DNA from: Hyaloscypha bicolor E
Lineage: Eukaryota; Ascomycota; Leotiomycetes; Helotiales; Hyaloscyphaceae
Length of the DNA: 64,000 bases
Assembly: GCF_002865645.1 (NCBI RefSeq)
Contig: NW_020194620.1
Coordinates: 689,353-753,352, forward strand
Direction: 5' to 3'
Both the position numbers and the translations under genes were made by a program. The notes below the pieces were generated by a model. The model searched no databases, was not told where the DNA came from, and saw only the letters and a program-made list of their open reading frames with translations. This document shows, piece by piece, positions 22,643-33,361 of this stretch; position 1 is the stretch's first letter; every line of letters starts with the position of its first letter.

Positions 22643-25600
22643 ATGGACAGAGAACGCGGTCGAGATCGAAGGTTGGTTTCTCCTTTTCATTATCCATTCA
22701 TTTCATTTCTAGCCCGCAGCACTCGGATTGGGAGTTCTGCGCATCACGCAGAGTTACGGAGCATCGAGGAGACGGCATATTTATTGTGCATTTTTATTGG
22801 GGAGGAGATCGGCGAACGAAGGGCAGGAGGCTGCGAGGAAGTGAGGACAAGATGCCACCCATGGCGATGGGGCAATCTGCTGCTGGAGATGGAGCACCAC
22901 CGGATCCGCCGCGTCCACCGGAACCTCCTGTGCCTTCAAAAAAGCCCAAGAAGTCCAAAAAGAAGAAGAAGGCCAAGAATAAAGGAAACCAGAAGCCTGC
23001 GGATGACGACAACAAAGAACCTTCGCCGACAGGGCAACAACCCACGCTACCGATAGTTTCTGCCCCAATAGAACGCTTCGTGGGTCCACAACACATGCTT
23101 GCTGAAAGGTTACTCGAAGAGGTTGCAACTCGAACCCTCAGGGGATTGTTATCACAGGCTGAACGGCCACTTCCGCAAGCAGTTCTCCGGGACCGTTTCA
23201 TACAATCCATCCCCGGGATTTTTCGAGAAGACCTCGAAGCACGATTAGAAAACCCAGACGAGGTATTACGCGCCACGGAGAGTCTTCGAGAAGAATTCGA
23301 AGGGCGGTTATCGAACCCAAACAGTAGGTTGAGTCGCATAGTTCGAGATCTTTCGGGTGAAGCTCCCAACAATCCTCCAGTCAACCAACCTGGACCTTCT
23401 GCGCCTTCTGGACCGGTTCTTGGCACATTTCATCACCCGCCTAATAGGTCTATCTACCCCATTCAAAGTTTCGAGCCCAATCGACCGAGGTCAAGTAATC
23501 ACGGCATCGACGGCACCCATGATCGCAGAATTAGGTCTACCGACCCCGTGTCAGAAGAAGACAATAGACGTGAATCTGTTTTCAGTAGTAGTCAAGAGCC
23601 GGCGATGGCCAGTGGAGATACGACTGTCTCCGCCGAGGAAGGATATTCAGGTGATTACTTCAGCAGACCGCGCCGTTCAAATCCTTCTGGACTCCAAAGA
23701 CCAGCAACATCTTCAGGTACCCAGTCGAAGGTCAGTGGTGATTTGTCGCCTCGCAGTCGAGTCCCGGCGGCAGCTCGTGGATCTCAGTCATCGCACAATC
23801 GTTGGCGAGGTAGAGGGGCAGCTCTCAGTTCCAGACATCTGCATAGGGGTAGAACACACCCATCTCAAGAGGATGCCCAAAGCATCATTCACCAGACCTT
23901 AGCTGAACGACCGCCTCTTGACCAGAATCTTGCAAACGCTGAGGAATCAATAGCCTCGCTGCAGAACATGCTCACACAACACGAGCAATTCGCGGAAATG
24001 CTGAGGCTGAGACTACAATGCCTGGAATCACGAAGGGCAGCCAATGGTTTCGTTGATGGGGCGGCAGATCCTGCTGAATCCATGTCTGTTCATGAGGGGT
24101 CTATTAGGAATGCCGGTGGATGGAGGCCTGCCTCAATTCAATCGAACCAGAACTCGGCAAATAGAGTTTCCTCAACAGTCACTCCACCGCGGGAGAGAGC
24201 TTCAAACGCCAATGACTTAGGAGGCCAACTTCGGCGGGCTTCGCGTGAAAGGGCATCACGTCTATCATCACGTCTAGAGGAAATGGGGGAAAACTTCGAA
24301 CATCCTGGTTCTCCTAGTCAAAGGGCGGAAGACTTCGAAGTTCCCGATGATCTTGGTGTTCCTGGTGTTCCTCGTCGAATGTTGAACACAATACCAAACA
24401 TTCCACAACCCTCTAGACGGGAAGAGTTGTTGGGCCGTATGCAAAGGATTATGGAAAGATCAATGGAAAGAACCCAGCGCGAGCTCCAGACCGGTCTGCC
24501 GGCATCTCGCCAACGTGCTAGTCAAACAGATGACCCGCCTGCCCCCGTGCACAGTCCAAATCAACTTGACGAAGATGCGGTCCCTACCGTAGCGGGTGTC
24601 GTCTCGGACGTAGAGTCCTCACCAAGGCTACCGCCACGTTTACCGCCAAGTTCCTGGACAAATGGAGGTCCTCTTCAATCTTCAATGCCTAGCAGTGATG
24701 ACATGAACGATCGGCCAATCCCGGCCTATCGCACCCCAATCGCAGTGTTCTACCCATCACCGAGACAATCAGCAACAGATGGCCGGGTCCCATCGTCAAC
24801 AGGACCAGCTGAGAGTCCAAGTTCCTGGACAAATGGGCGTCCTCTTAACTCTTCAACGGTTGAATCTGATAGCATAGATGCCAGTCAGTTCTCATCAAAC
24901 CGCGCCCCAATGTCAACGTCCTCACGCGGCCAGGAACAATCATCAACAGAGTCGGGTGAGGGTTCAAATCTCTGGACAATCGCACACCCACACCAATCCT
25001 TTGATGGCGATGCGCCTGAACAGAGCGGCACGAGCAGTGAGAAGGAAGATGTGGCACGTCAGTCGAGAGGCTCGATCTCTAATGCTATCCTTAGCTCTAA
25101 TGCCCCAGTTCGAGGCAGCATGCGGCTAGTGTCCAGCGCAACGAATCATGCTCAATTGTTGGAGAATGTCAGTTTGCTAACCAATATTTCTTTTAGAGGA
25201 GAGGGGGAAGTGACGATTATGGGAGGAGGAGAATCCTACAGGCCCGGCGGCGGAGAACCGTACAGACCTTCGGCTCGCCCACGCTCACCACACAGAATCG
25301 ATTCGTTTCGAGGAGGCAGAGATAGGGACAGATCACCGAGAAGAGAACGGGCTCGAACACCCCCAACCGATAGTTGGCACCCAAGCAGCAGAGACCGTTC
25401 TCCCCGCCGCAGATCGAGAACACCGCCTCGAAGAGATCGCTCTCCTGTAAGAGACAATTGGCGAGCAAGAGCAAGATCTCCAATTCGTGCACGAACGCCA
25501 CCGAGAAGATTCTCTCCACGAAGAGACGATGATCGGAGAGCAAGGTCACCAGCCAGACGTGATGAAAGGTACAGTGTCCTCCGCCCGAACTCTTTCGCTT

Positions 25601-26837
25601 GTACTAAAAGATGATCAGAAGAAGATCTAGATCCCCTTACGATCGTGATCGTCCTGTGCCTCGTGCCAGATCTCCCCTATCCCGAAGGTCTCCACCAGCC
25701 GGTCCTAGAGCCTCATACCGTGGACGTTCCCGAAGTCCTGAGCGTCGTGATGAGCGTGCACTAACAGGCCCAAGTTCCTCAAACTGGAGGCGCCGCTCAC
25801 CCTCTCTGGCGCGAGATTCAGAAAGATCATCAGAGAGAACCTCTGGAAACACCTCGCGACGTTCTTCGCCCCCAATTCATCCTGAGCGACTACACCTAAC
25901 ACAAACCGCAATGCGAGACTCTAGACCTCGTTCTCCCCCAACACGGGACCGCTCGCCTCCAACCCAGCTTGCGTACAAAGATAGGGACTCGGCCAGATCG
26001 ACACCACGGGAACGCTCCCCAGTACGCCCTGTAGCCCAGAGATCTCCACCGAGAGGACCAGCTGGCTTTCGTGCGCCTACTGGACCAAGTGGCGGTCGGA
26101 ATTTCATCGCACCTTCCCCTTCTGCTTCCAGCCACACAGCAGTTTCGACGTCTGCTCATAGCAGATCAGAAAATGCTGGTCCTGTTATTCCTCCATCTGG
26201 TCCTCGAGGATATGTTCCCCCAGCTCGTGGCGCCTACAGTATTCGCGGCGGAAGAGGTGGATTCGGTAGTGATCGCATCAGCCGTCCAGATACTTCTTCG
26301 TGGGGAGCTGCACCACCAAGCCGGCCTGCCGCAGAAGCCCCTGCGAGAGGTGTCACTCTCACGAGTCGCCCAGCCCCATCGCCGTCGCCGTCAATACCAT
26401 CTGGTCCAGCGGCAACCGTCCCCACAGGCCCATCCGGAGGCATTCCAACTGGCCCACGAGCAGGAGTTCCTTCTCGCCCACCTCTTCAACATTCTTCCAG
26501 CGTTTACAATTCTCGTCCGAATGCTGCAATGTCCACTAATTCAGGCCCACGTCCTCACCCCGCAATGGCCAATCTTCCGCAAATAATTCCTGGTGGCAGG
26601 CTCGATCCCACGGCTTCAGGCATTCCGAGCGAAATTGCAGCTCGACTGAAGAGAAAGGAGGAAGAAGCAGAGATACTGAGAGAGGAATTACATGCCAAGC
26701 AAGAGAAACTGAGGCAAGGATTGAAGGGGTGGGATAAGTTAAGTCGGGATAGCCAGAGCATGGGGCTCCGGAGTGAGCTGAGTGAACGACATGTGAGAAT
26801 GTTAGCAGGCGAGGGAGTTGGGGGTGCTGCTTTTTGA
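22643..26837 (+). CDS. Large serine/arginine-rich nuclear protein
   Basis: Proposed exons 22643-22671, 22827-25568 and 25619-26837, about 1,330 codons. The last intron (25569-25618, 50 nt) has donor GTACAG, branch TACTAA and acceptor ATCAG. The first intron is less certain: a tiny exon MDRERGRDR joined at 22827 keeps the frame, but an ATG at 22852 (MPPMAMGQ) would also serve. A lysine cluster (KKPKKSKKKKKAK) near the start suggests nuclear import. The middle is Ser/Pro/Arg-rich and disordered with a repeated NGRPL/NGGPLQSS phrase. From about 25250 there is an extended RS region (RDRSPRR, RARSPIRARTPPRR). The end is a conserved-looking helix (EIAARLKRKEEEAEILREEL) and a final GLRSELSERHVRMLAGEG segment. 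RS proteins act in splicing or mRNA processing; no RNA-recognition or zinc domain is visible, so the role is inferred only from composition. Confidence 0.75.
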
Positions 26838-27993
26838 AGTGGACCGTACTCACGTTTGATGAAGTACTGTTGAGTTTGGATTCTCACGATAAGAGACTCA
26901 CAAGAGTCTTGAATGCGGGACAGCAAGTACCGCCACGGCCTCTAATTTCTTGAGGCAATGCCTTCAAAAGCACAACAATGCAACAAATGGAACCGAAGGA
27001 ATCAGCATAGCGCGGCGTTCTTTGGTTCTTCCAATTCAGGGATCCTTCGATCTTTTGAGACCCTCTGCTAAGGAAAAATCAAAAGGATACCACGAGAGCG
27101 TTCAAGCGTAGCACAGAGTTATTGTATGAATAGCAATTCAAAGCGTTGATGAAAAAAAGGGTCCATCTTCCTTTTCGTGACCGTTTTTGCAATGATGATA
27201 CTGTCCTGACAGAGATCAAGTGCTGGACTACTTCAATCTGAAGCGGTTGAGCTGATTTTTGCCGAAACACTACGTCACTTCAATCTCCCGCATTGCCGGG
27301 CCCTTTCATAGAACAAAATTCAATCTAACTTTCGTGAGGTAATTGATGAGATGAACCCTCAATTCAGCCAAGCCTCCTCCCAAGCACCTGGGCCCCATCA
27401 CGAAACACACCCGAGATCCGACCCGCCACCGCGCTGTCTCAACCCTGTCTATCAAACCCAATCTTCTTGATCGGAAACGCACCAAGCGGCGCTTAAACCT
27501 TCACCTTTCGTCTCATGTTTCGTTCTCGTCTGGTTCTGATCGAGATTGCGACATTTGGGACGTGATCGTGCAACATCGCTGTTGCGCTAGTAGAGGGGGC
27601 CTGCCGAGTGGAAGGGAATGAGGCACCTGGAGGGAGTGACATCTGCATTGATTCTTGGCTTCTGCCAACTCGTTCGGATGAAGTTTTCTCCAGCGCTTGA
27701 ACAGCTTGGCGGCGTGTCTTCTGTGATGTGATCCTCAGTTCTTTGCACCTCATCTGACCGGTGGAGCAAGTACATAAGACACTTCACCCCTTGGGGTTTG
27801 CAACTTCATTCTCTCATTCCTTCATCCAAACACCTTCATTTCTTCAGAGTAGATCTCTCGTTCTTTACAAACATAGTTCCGTGGACTATCTTCTCATTAT
27901 TTCTTGAAACTTTCAACCGCGAGCTGGTCTTGACACACGCTGCCCTCTTTGCATTTCTATATCTACGAATAAGTAACCAAATAAAAAGCCAAA
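26838..27993. other. Intergenic, promoter of the small secreted protein gene
   Basis: No gene is recognised in 1.15 kb. Small open frames overlap on both strands without motifs. The last 200 bp are pyrimidine-rich (TCATTCTCTCATTCCTTCATCC near 27805) as common in fungal promoters and 5' leaders just before a start codon. Confidence 0.45.
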
Positions 27994-28434
27994 ATGCAAA
28001 CCCCAAGCATCCTCCTCGCTCTCCTCCTCGCGGCCACAGCAACCGCCTCATGCATTCCCGCCGCCGCCCCCATCGCTTCCTCCTCTGCTTCACAAGCCGC
28101 CGCCGCCTCAAACACCACAGCCTCCGTCTCATCCAGCGATTTCGGCACCTGCTCCCCCGCAATGGATTTCCAACTGGGCCGCGCCCAATTCAACCGCAAA
28201 GCAACCGAAGGCACCTTCCTGCCCACGGACCCAGTCGTGGCCAAAGGCCAGCAAGACGCTCTCAACCCCAACATTATTACGAATGCGATTTGCAACAATC
28301 TGATTAACAATTGCGGGGTGGCGAAGGATTCGGCGGGCGAGACAGCGTGTTTGGCTGCTAAGGCGCAAATTGCGGCGCTGGGGACGAGGGACGCGAGTAC
28401 GGCGGCTGCGTGGAATGCTGCGCTGGGTGTTTGA
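27994..28434 (+). CDS. Small secreted alanine-rich protein, fungal-specific
   Basis: Uninterrupted 146-codon frame. Residues 1-19 form a typical signal peptide (MQTPSILLALLLAATATAS). A Ser/Ala linker follows to residue ~48, then the conserved part begins with FGTCSPAMDFQLGR. The mature part has cysteines at 53, 100, 107 and 119, which could form two disulphides, and conserved phrases such as KGQQDALNPNIITN and ALGTRDASTAAAWN. I recall this family as common small secreted proteins of plant-associated and saprotrophic ascomycetes, sometimes labelled 'circumsporozoite protein' in databases by composition only. No enzymatic motif is visible; an effector or wall-associated role is possible but unproven. 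Codon use is GC-rich at third positions, suggesting good expression. Confidence 0.8.
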   Translation: MQTPSILLALLLAATATASCIPAAAPIASSSASQAAAASNTTASVSSSDFGTCSPAMDFQLGRAQFNRKATEGTFLPTDPVVAKGQQDALNPNIITNAICNNLINNCGVAKDSAGETACLAAKAQIAALGTRDASTAAAWNAALGV

Positions 28435-28926
28435 ATGGGATGGAGAGAGTTGGGGAAGGGGTTGAGAGGAGGGGTGAGGAGGTGGGGAAGAGATAATGTG
28501 GGAAGGATTAAATCAATCAGATCCGCGGCTCAAAAGCACTTCTTGTTTACCATTTTAAATACTCGTCCATGTGATGTGCTCTTCTCTTGATTCATTGTAT
28601 TTGGCTGATCTGATAGTTGACCATGCACCCGCATAGTTGAAACCGATTCAGGTAGAACCACACTAGAATGTTTTCCATGACATTTTCCATCTCTGGCTTT
28701 AGACCTTAGCTGCTGCTGCTTTAGTCTGAGCTACGAGTAAGCAAGCTTAAGCCGAGGGCGAGTGCTCCTGCGCACCGCCTGGGCACACACTAAGTAAGAC
28801 TAAGCATATATATATTAAAGAGCTATTTTTATATTTGCAGGTTATACTTTCCTCATCTTTTCTCTAGGGGCGGGTCCTATTTTAGCTCTAATAAGGATGG
28901 ATCCCTCTAGAATCTTTTTTCTATCT
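28435..28926. other. Intergenic between secreted protein gene and HET remnant
   Basis: About 490 bp with no gene. The first 60 bp after the stop are G-rich (GGGGAAGGGG type) and the rest is AT-moderate with a short TATATATAT run near 28807. It is the 3' side of two convergent genes. Confidence 0.45.
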
Positions 28927-30212
28927 TCAACTAGCAGCCAATGACTTCTTCATGTTCGTCTTGTAATATTTCTTCAATATCCTTATTCGTAGCACAATCG
29001 GCCCATCATTTGATGGTGATGACCCGACGCTGAACCCCGTCATACCAGCGCTTCGCGGGCTCCCCTTAACATTCTCTACAAATAAGGCGGCAAAAGCAAT
29101 CCGCTCAAAAACTATGCCCTGGGGTTCCACTTGACGAAGCACTAGCGAAATCTCTTCTGTCTTATCCACAGCTCGGAGCTCTTTGCTTGTCATGAGCAAT
29201 CCCCAAACCAGGTCCCCTGGTTTGAGCACAGAGGTCGCACCCTCACATGCCGACATAGGCCTATCAAAATACGTTGAGTTCGGCTGGGTACCGTTGCGCT
29301 CCACGGTCAGAGTACTTCGTGAGCTCAAGGTCTGAAAAATCGGAGACCATTCGGTGCCAAAGGCTGCTCCTGCGGAGGGCTTCAGTGTCGCCGACATAGT
29401 TTAGGGGCAGTTCGCTCGGTTTGATCTTCTGGCCCAACATTATCCTTTGCTGAGACATAGGTTTATGTGCACTAGCGAAGCCGCACTCGCATATCGATGC
29501 TTCTTTGCATTCCCAACTCAGCTCCTGTGGGCCGAAGTGTAACACGGCCGCTGATAGCAACCGCTCTTGATACACCCAAGCCCTGCTGAGCAGGGGGAAT
29601 GGATCCAGGATGAAACTTTCGAAAAGGTGTTCTGGCATCCTCCGAACAATCACCTGTGATGGCGAACCCTCGGTCGTGATTCCAGTAAATTCCAATTGAG
29701 GCCACTTTCTGAACAAGCCACCAGCACTGTCGGCAGATGCTGTGGCTGCAATAGTAATGTGTGCTTTTGAATAGTAGTCTGCCATGAGGGGGGACTGGTC
29801 AACCCAGTCGCTCCTCATATCTTGAATGATACAGAGTGAATCTATCCAGAGATAATTGAGACCTAGACGGCGCACACACGTCACGGCGCCTTGAAATGTT
29901 CTTGATAACGCGTCCCAGGAAATGGCTTGAAGATGTCGAGGGATACTTGCCTTGGTAGTGGTGATAATTTGTTGCTTGCCCCAGCAATGACTGAGACAAG
30001 CATATTTTGCAAGTTCGCCTCGTGTTTCGTAGAGTCTTACAGTTTCAGAAGACACGTCCAGAACCCGCTTTGGCAACGATGTGAGCTCTCCTTTGCTACA
30101 GCGAGCATGTTGATCACTGTGGCATGTTGAGAACCAGCTGTGAATACGGGCAAATGCTTCCGCAGAGCCTGTGTCGAATATTCGAAACGGCCCGTCGCTG
30201 TTGAAATCGCAC
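28927..30212 (-). pseudogene. 3' part of a HET-domain gene broken by transposon insertion
   Basis: Reading leftwards from the hAT junction at 30212, the frame encodes the HET domain (YACLSHCWGKQQIITTT, LNYLWIDSLCIIQD, AHITIAATAS, SRAWVYQERLLSAAVLHF). The frame stops at 29264, just after LTKYSDR, where intact relatives continue with 'LPALSGLA'. From 29397 to 28927 another frame gives a plausible HET C-terminal tail (SLVLRQVEPQGIVFERIAFA). This suggests a small internal deletion plus frameshift near 29270. The 5' part of the gene lies 15.8 kb away at 45986-46426. Composition is normal, so RIP has barely touched this piece. Any open frame extending right of 30213 reads into the transposon end and is not HET sequence. 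Confidence 0.85.
30205..30212. repeat. Left 8-bp target-site duplication of the hAT element
   Basis: AATCGCAC here matches AATCGTAC at 45986-45993. The single difference is C to T at a CpA site, the preferred RIP context. Eight base pairs is the usual duplication length for hAT transposons. Confidence 0.85.
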
Positions 30213-30302
30213 CAGGCTTGGCGATATTCCGGACCAATTGGTTTCTGCCGATTCGTTCCAGGGGTCTGGAACGGGCGGTAATGGAACGTTCCAATCGTTC
30301 CT
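30213..30302. repeat. Left terminal inverted repeat of the hAT element with GGAACGTTCC palindrome
   Basis: The outer 18 bp match the right end exactly; inner similarity continues to the block TAATGGAACGTTCCAATCG near 30279-30297. GGAACGTTCC is a perfect 10-bp palindrome and occurs twice at the other end, as expected of subterminal transposase-binding sites of hAT elements. Confidence 0.8.
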
Positions 30303-31408
30303 AAGCAAGCTAATCCCTGTAGATTCTCGTTATTTTGCAAAGACTTCCATTAATTATGCTATTAAGAGGCTAAAAACCATTATACAACCTCAGAAAGGCC
30401 TTTATTAAGCCGCAGTACTACTGCAAGTAACTCTACTACTATAAGAAGTCTTTCTTACTATACCATATTATATAATTCGTTCTTGCTTTATATAGACACC
30501 CCTACTACTTCTACTATATCTACTATATCCATTATATCCTCTATAATCTCCTATACTAATCTCTCTATTACTATTATTACTATTATTATTTCCTTTCTAG
30601 TAATAGCTTGCAGTATAATCTGGCCACTTGTAATTATTATAGTAACTACTCTATATATCTATAATCCAGATATATTTAAGGAAAATGGTATTATTGAGTT
30701 CTATATAAGTATATATAGTATAAGAAGTAGCTATTATATTAATCCCTTCTTATTAAATGAAAAAAGTATTAATATAGAACTATTACTATATAAGAACTTA
30801 ACTAATTATAATATAATTTGGATTAATAATTATATTCTGGCCAGGAAAAGCAAGAGCTTATTATTATTAATTATTATAGTATTATACTTTAGTTAGCTTT
30901 ATTATATAATAAAGAATAAGGTATTATATAAAGGAAATAAGTTATTAGCCTATAATATCTATTATTTATTAGCTTTAAAAAAGGGGCTAGTTTATATTAA
31001 GATTAGAAGTATTACTAGTACTAAAAGCAATAAAAGAAATAAGCTTTTAAAGATATTAGCTATTATATAATAGATAGAATTAAGAATTAGAGGCTTACTA
31101 CTAGTTTGGATTTATAGAACCAGAATTAGAAGCAAGAAATTATATAAAGGAATTATTACTAGAGACTAAATTATTTAATATAATTATAAGAAATAAAAAG
31201 AAATAAGAAGTTCTTATATAAGTAGTAATAATATTAATAAAAGAAAAAGAAGGAAATTAAAGCAAGGAAAATAGTCTTTAAATAAGAGTTATAGCTTGGA
31301 AATTTAGAAAATTTAGATAATACCTAAAAGGTTCTTTAATTATATAAGAGTTTTAAAAGATATATATCTCTTTTAAACTAGCTAGTCTTAAAAAAAGTTT
31401 ATAAAATT

Positions 31409-31590
31409 CTAGTTCTTTTCTAATACTTTAAGTACTTTCTAATTTCTATTATCTCTACTTCTATTTGTCTTTTATTCTAGTTTACTATATAGTATACCTT
31501 TAAAAAAAACTCTTTTTAGCTTATTATTTATTAAAGGAATTAAGAGAATATTAATAGCTATAAGTGAGAGCCTTAACTAGTACTTTCTTT
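31409..31590 (-). pseudogene. hAT transposase C-terminal dimerisation domain remnant
   Basis: In one minus-strand frame the translation contains LSLIAINILLIPLINNKLKR, then VFFKGILYSKLE and a final VLKVLEKN. Its spacing matches the hAT dimerisation signature (A.DILSIPP.S.EPERVFSGARRTI...R..L......ECLK.W) after C-to-T and G-to-A decay; SAEPERVFS has become INNKLKRVFF. In-frame stops fall at former glutamine codons. The domain is at the end of the protein in this family, so the transposase ran from the right end of the element leftwards. Confidence 0.65.
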
Positions 31591-33101
31591 ACATATTCTG
31601 GCTCTACTAAACTAAGGCCTCTTACTTACTAATATTATATAATTTCTGAGAGTTATAATTTTTATACTTGTTTTTATTTATAGGTTATATAATTAAGTAA
31701 AGAGAATAAGTAATCTAATTAAAGAAATTAAATATTAATAACTCTTGAAATGGCTTTTTACTATATAAGAAAGAAATAATATTACTTAATAGTAAAAAGA
31801 AATAATTTAATCTCTATAGTATTCCCAAAATTTCTTTATATTTATAAGAATTAAAGTTACGTATTTCTTTAATTAATTAGCCCTAATATATCTTATATAG
31901 AAGCCTGGATTAAGAATTAAGGCTATAATATAAAAGAAAAAGAGATTAATTCTAGTATAATATTTATTAAATATAATATATATAATATTAAGCCATATAA
32001 GGAACTCTTTACTTTTATTATCTTTTTTCTTTTTAAACTTAGCCTATATTATATTTAGCTAAGCTTATATAAGAAGAAAAAGAGAAGCAAGAGATTTATA
32101 ATTATTTCTTAAAGATATTTAATTAAAATATTTATTATAAAGAATATATAATTAATAGAAATAATATCTTTTTCTATAAAGAAAATAGCTTATATAAAAG
32201 TAATAAGAAAGTCCCTAGTTATATAAAGCTTTTTCTAGTCTTTATAAAATAAGAAATCTTCTATAAAATTCTTCTTATAATTCCGGTAATATTTATTTAT
32301 ATACTTTATTTTCTTAATAAAAATAATAAGTATTCTATACTAGCTATTTTATCTTATATAATTATTTATTAGAATTATCCTCTTTATAAATTCTATTTAC
32401 TTAGCTATATAAGCTATAATATTATATATTTTACTAAATAAATCTAAGAGCCTAAATTTAACTTTCTTTCTCTTATTATTATTAATCTCTTAAATCTATT
32501 TCTATTATTTATATATTTCAAGTTCCTCTATTTTAATTAATTCAGAAAATAAGAAAGCTTATATTATAAAATTAATAATATAGCTAATATAGCTAATATA
32601 GCGAATTTGTATTTGCTATATATTTTACTTTATATTAAGCTCTTGCTTTTAGTATACTTGAATTGCCTTATAAAGAGTTCTATTAATTCTAGTATTATTA
32701 TTTATAATAGCTTTAAGCCTTTATATAATACTATAGTTTTCTAGAACTAGAAAAAGAACTAAGAATTACTTTTCTTCTAAATAGCTATAAACTAGTTTAA
32801 GAATAAAAAGAACCTTTTAATACTTAAACTTATATAAAATAAAATAGATATAAATAATTAAAAGAAGAAAGTAATTTAGGGAAATTTAAATATTTAAAGA
32901 AATATAAATATATAAAATTACTAATTAGAGAACTTATTATATAATATTCTTATATTAAATTTAGGATTCTTTAATCTTAATAGAAATAGTAAAGTAAAAA
33001 ATAGGAAATATATCTTTATAAGCTTTATTTAAGAGCTAGTAAAATATATAAAACTCTAGCTATTCTATTATATTATAAGAGAGATTTTATATAATAATAA
33101 G

Positions 33102-33361
33102 TATTATAAGTATAAGATCTAGGGCCTAGAAGGCATGATTAGACTATCTTTATTTTAATGATTTAAAGCTAAAAAGAAAAGAGGATCCTAAAGAAGCCTC
33201 GGATCTAAATAATCGCAAGCTATATACGGGTCTATATACTAGCTTAAGCTCGGGATTACATATAATAATCAGGTAACTATAGATACCTTACTCAGATACC
33301 AGATATCTCTCTAGCTCTAGTCTAACCCTTACTAGTACTATATATTATAATAACCATAATA
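33102..33361 (-). repeat. LTR A (3' LTR of retrotransposon 1)
   Basis: 260 bp, begins TATTATAAG and ends CCATAATA on the plus strand; it is a near copy of LTR D and the reverse complement of LTRs B and C. The canonical TG...CA ends have become TA...TA by RIP. Confidence 0.9.

Noticed and set aside
1057..28434. Secondary-metabolite or other functional gene cluster
   Set aside because: No polyketide synthase, peptide synthetase, terpene cyclase or tailoring enzyme; the genes are unrelated housekeeping functions.
30213..30340. Extension of the HET reading frame to an ATG at 30340
   Set aside because: These codons lie in the hAT terminal inverted repeat; the open frame there is accidental.
30483..30896. 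137-codon hydrophobic plus-strand open frame in the hAT
   Set aside because: An Ile/Tyr-rich product of AT-rich sequence; the transposase is on the minus strand.
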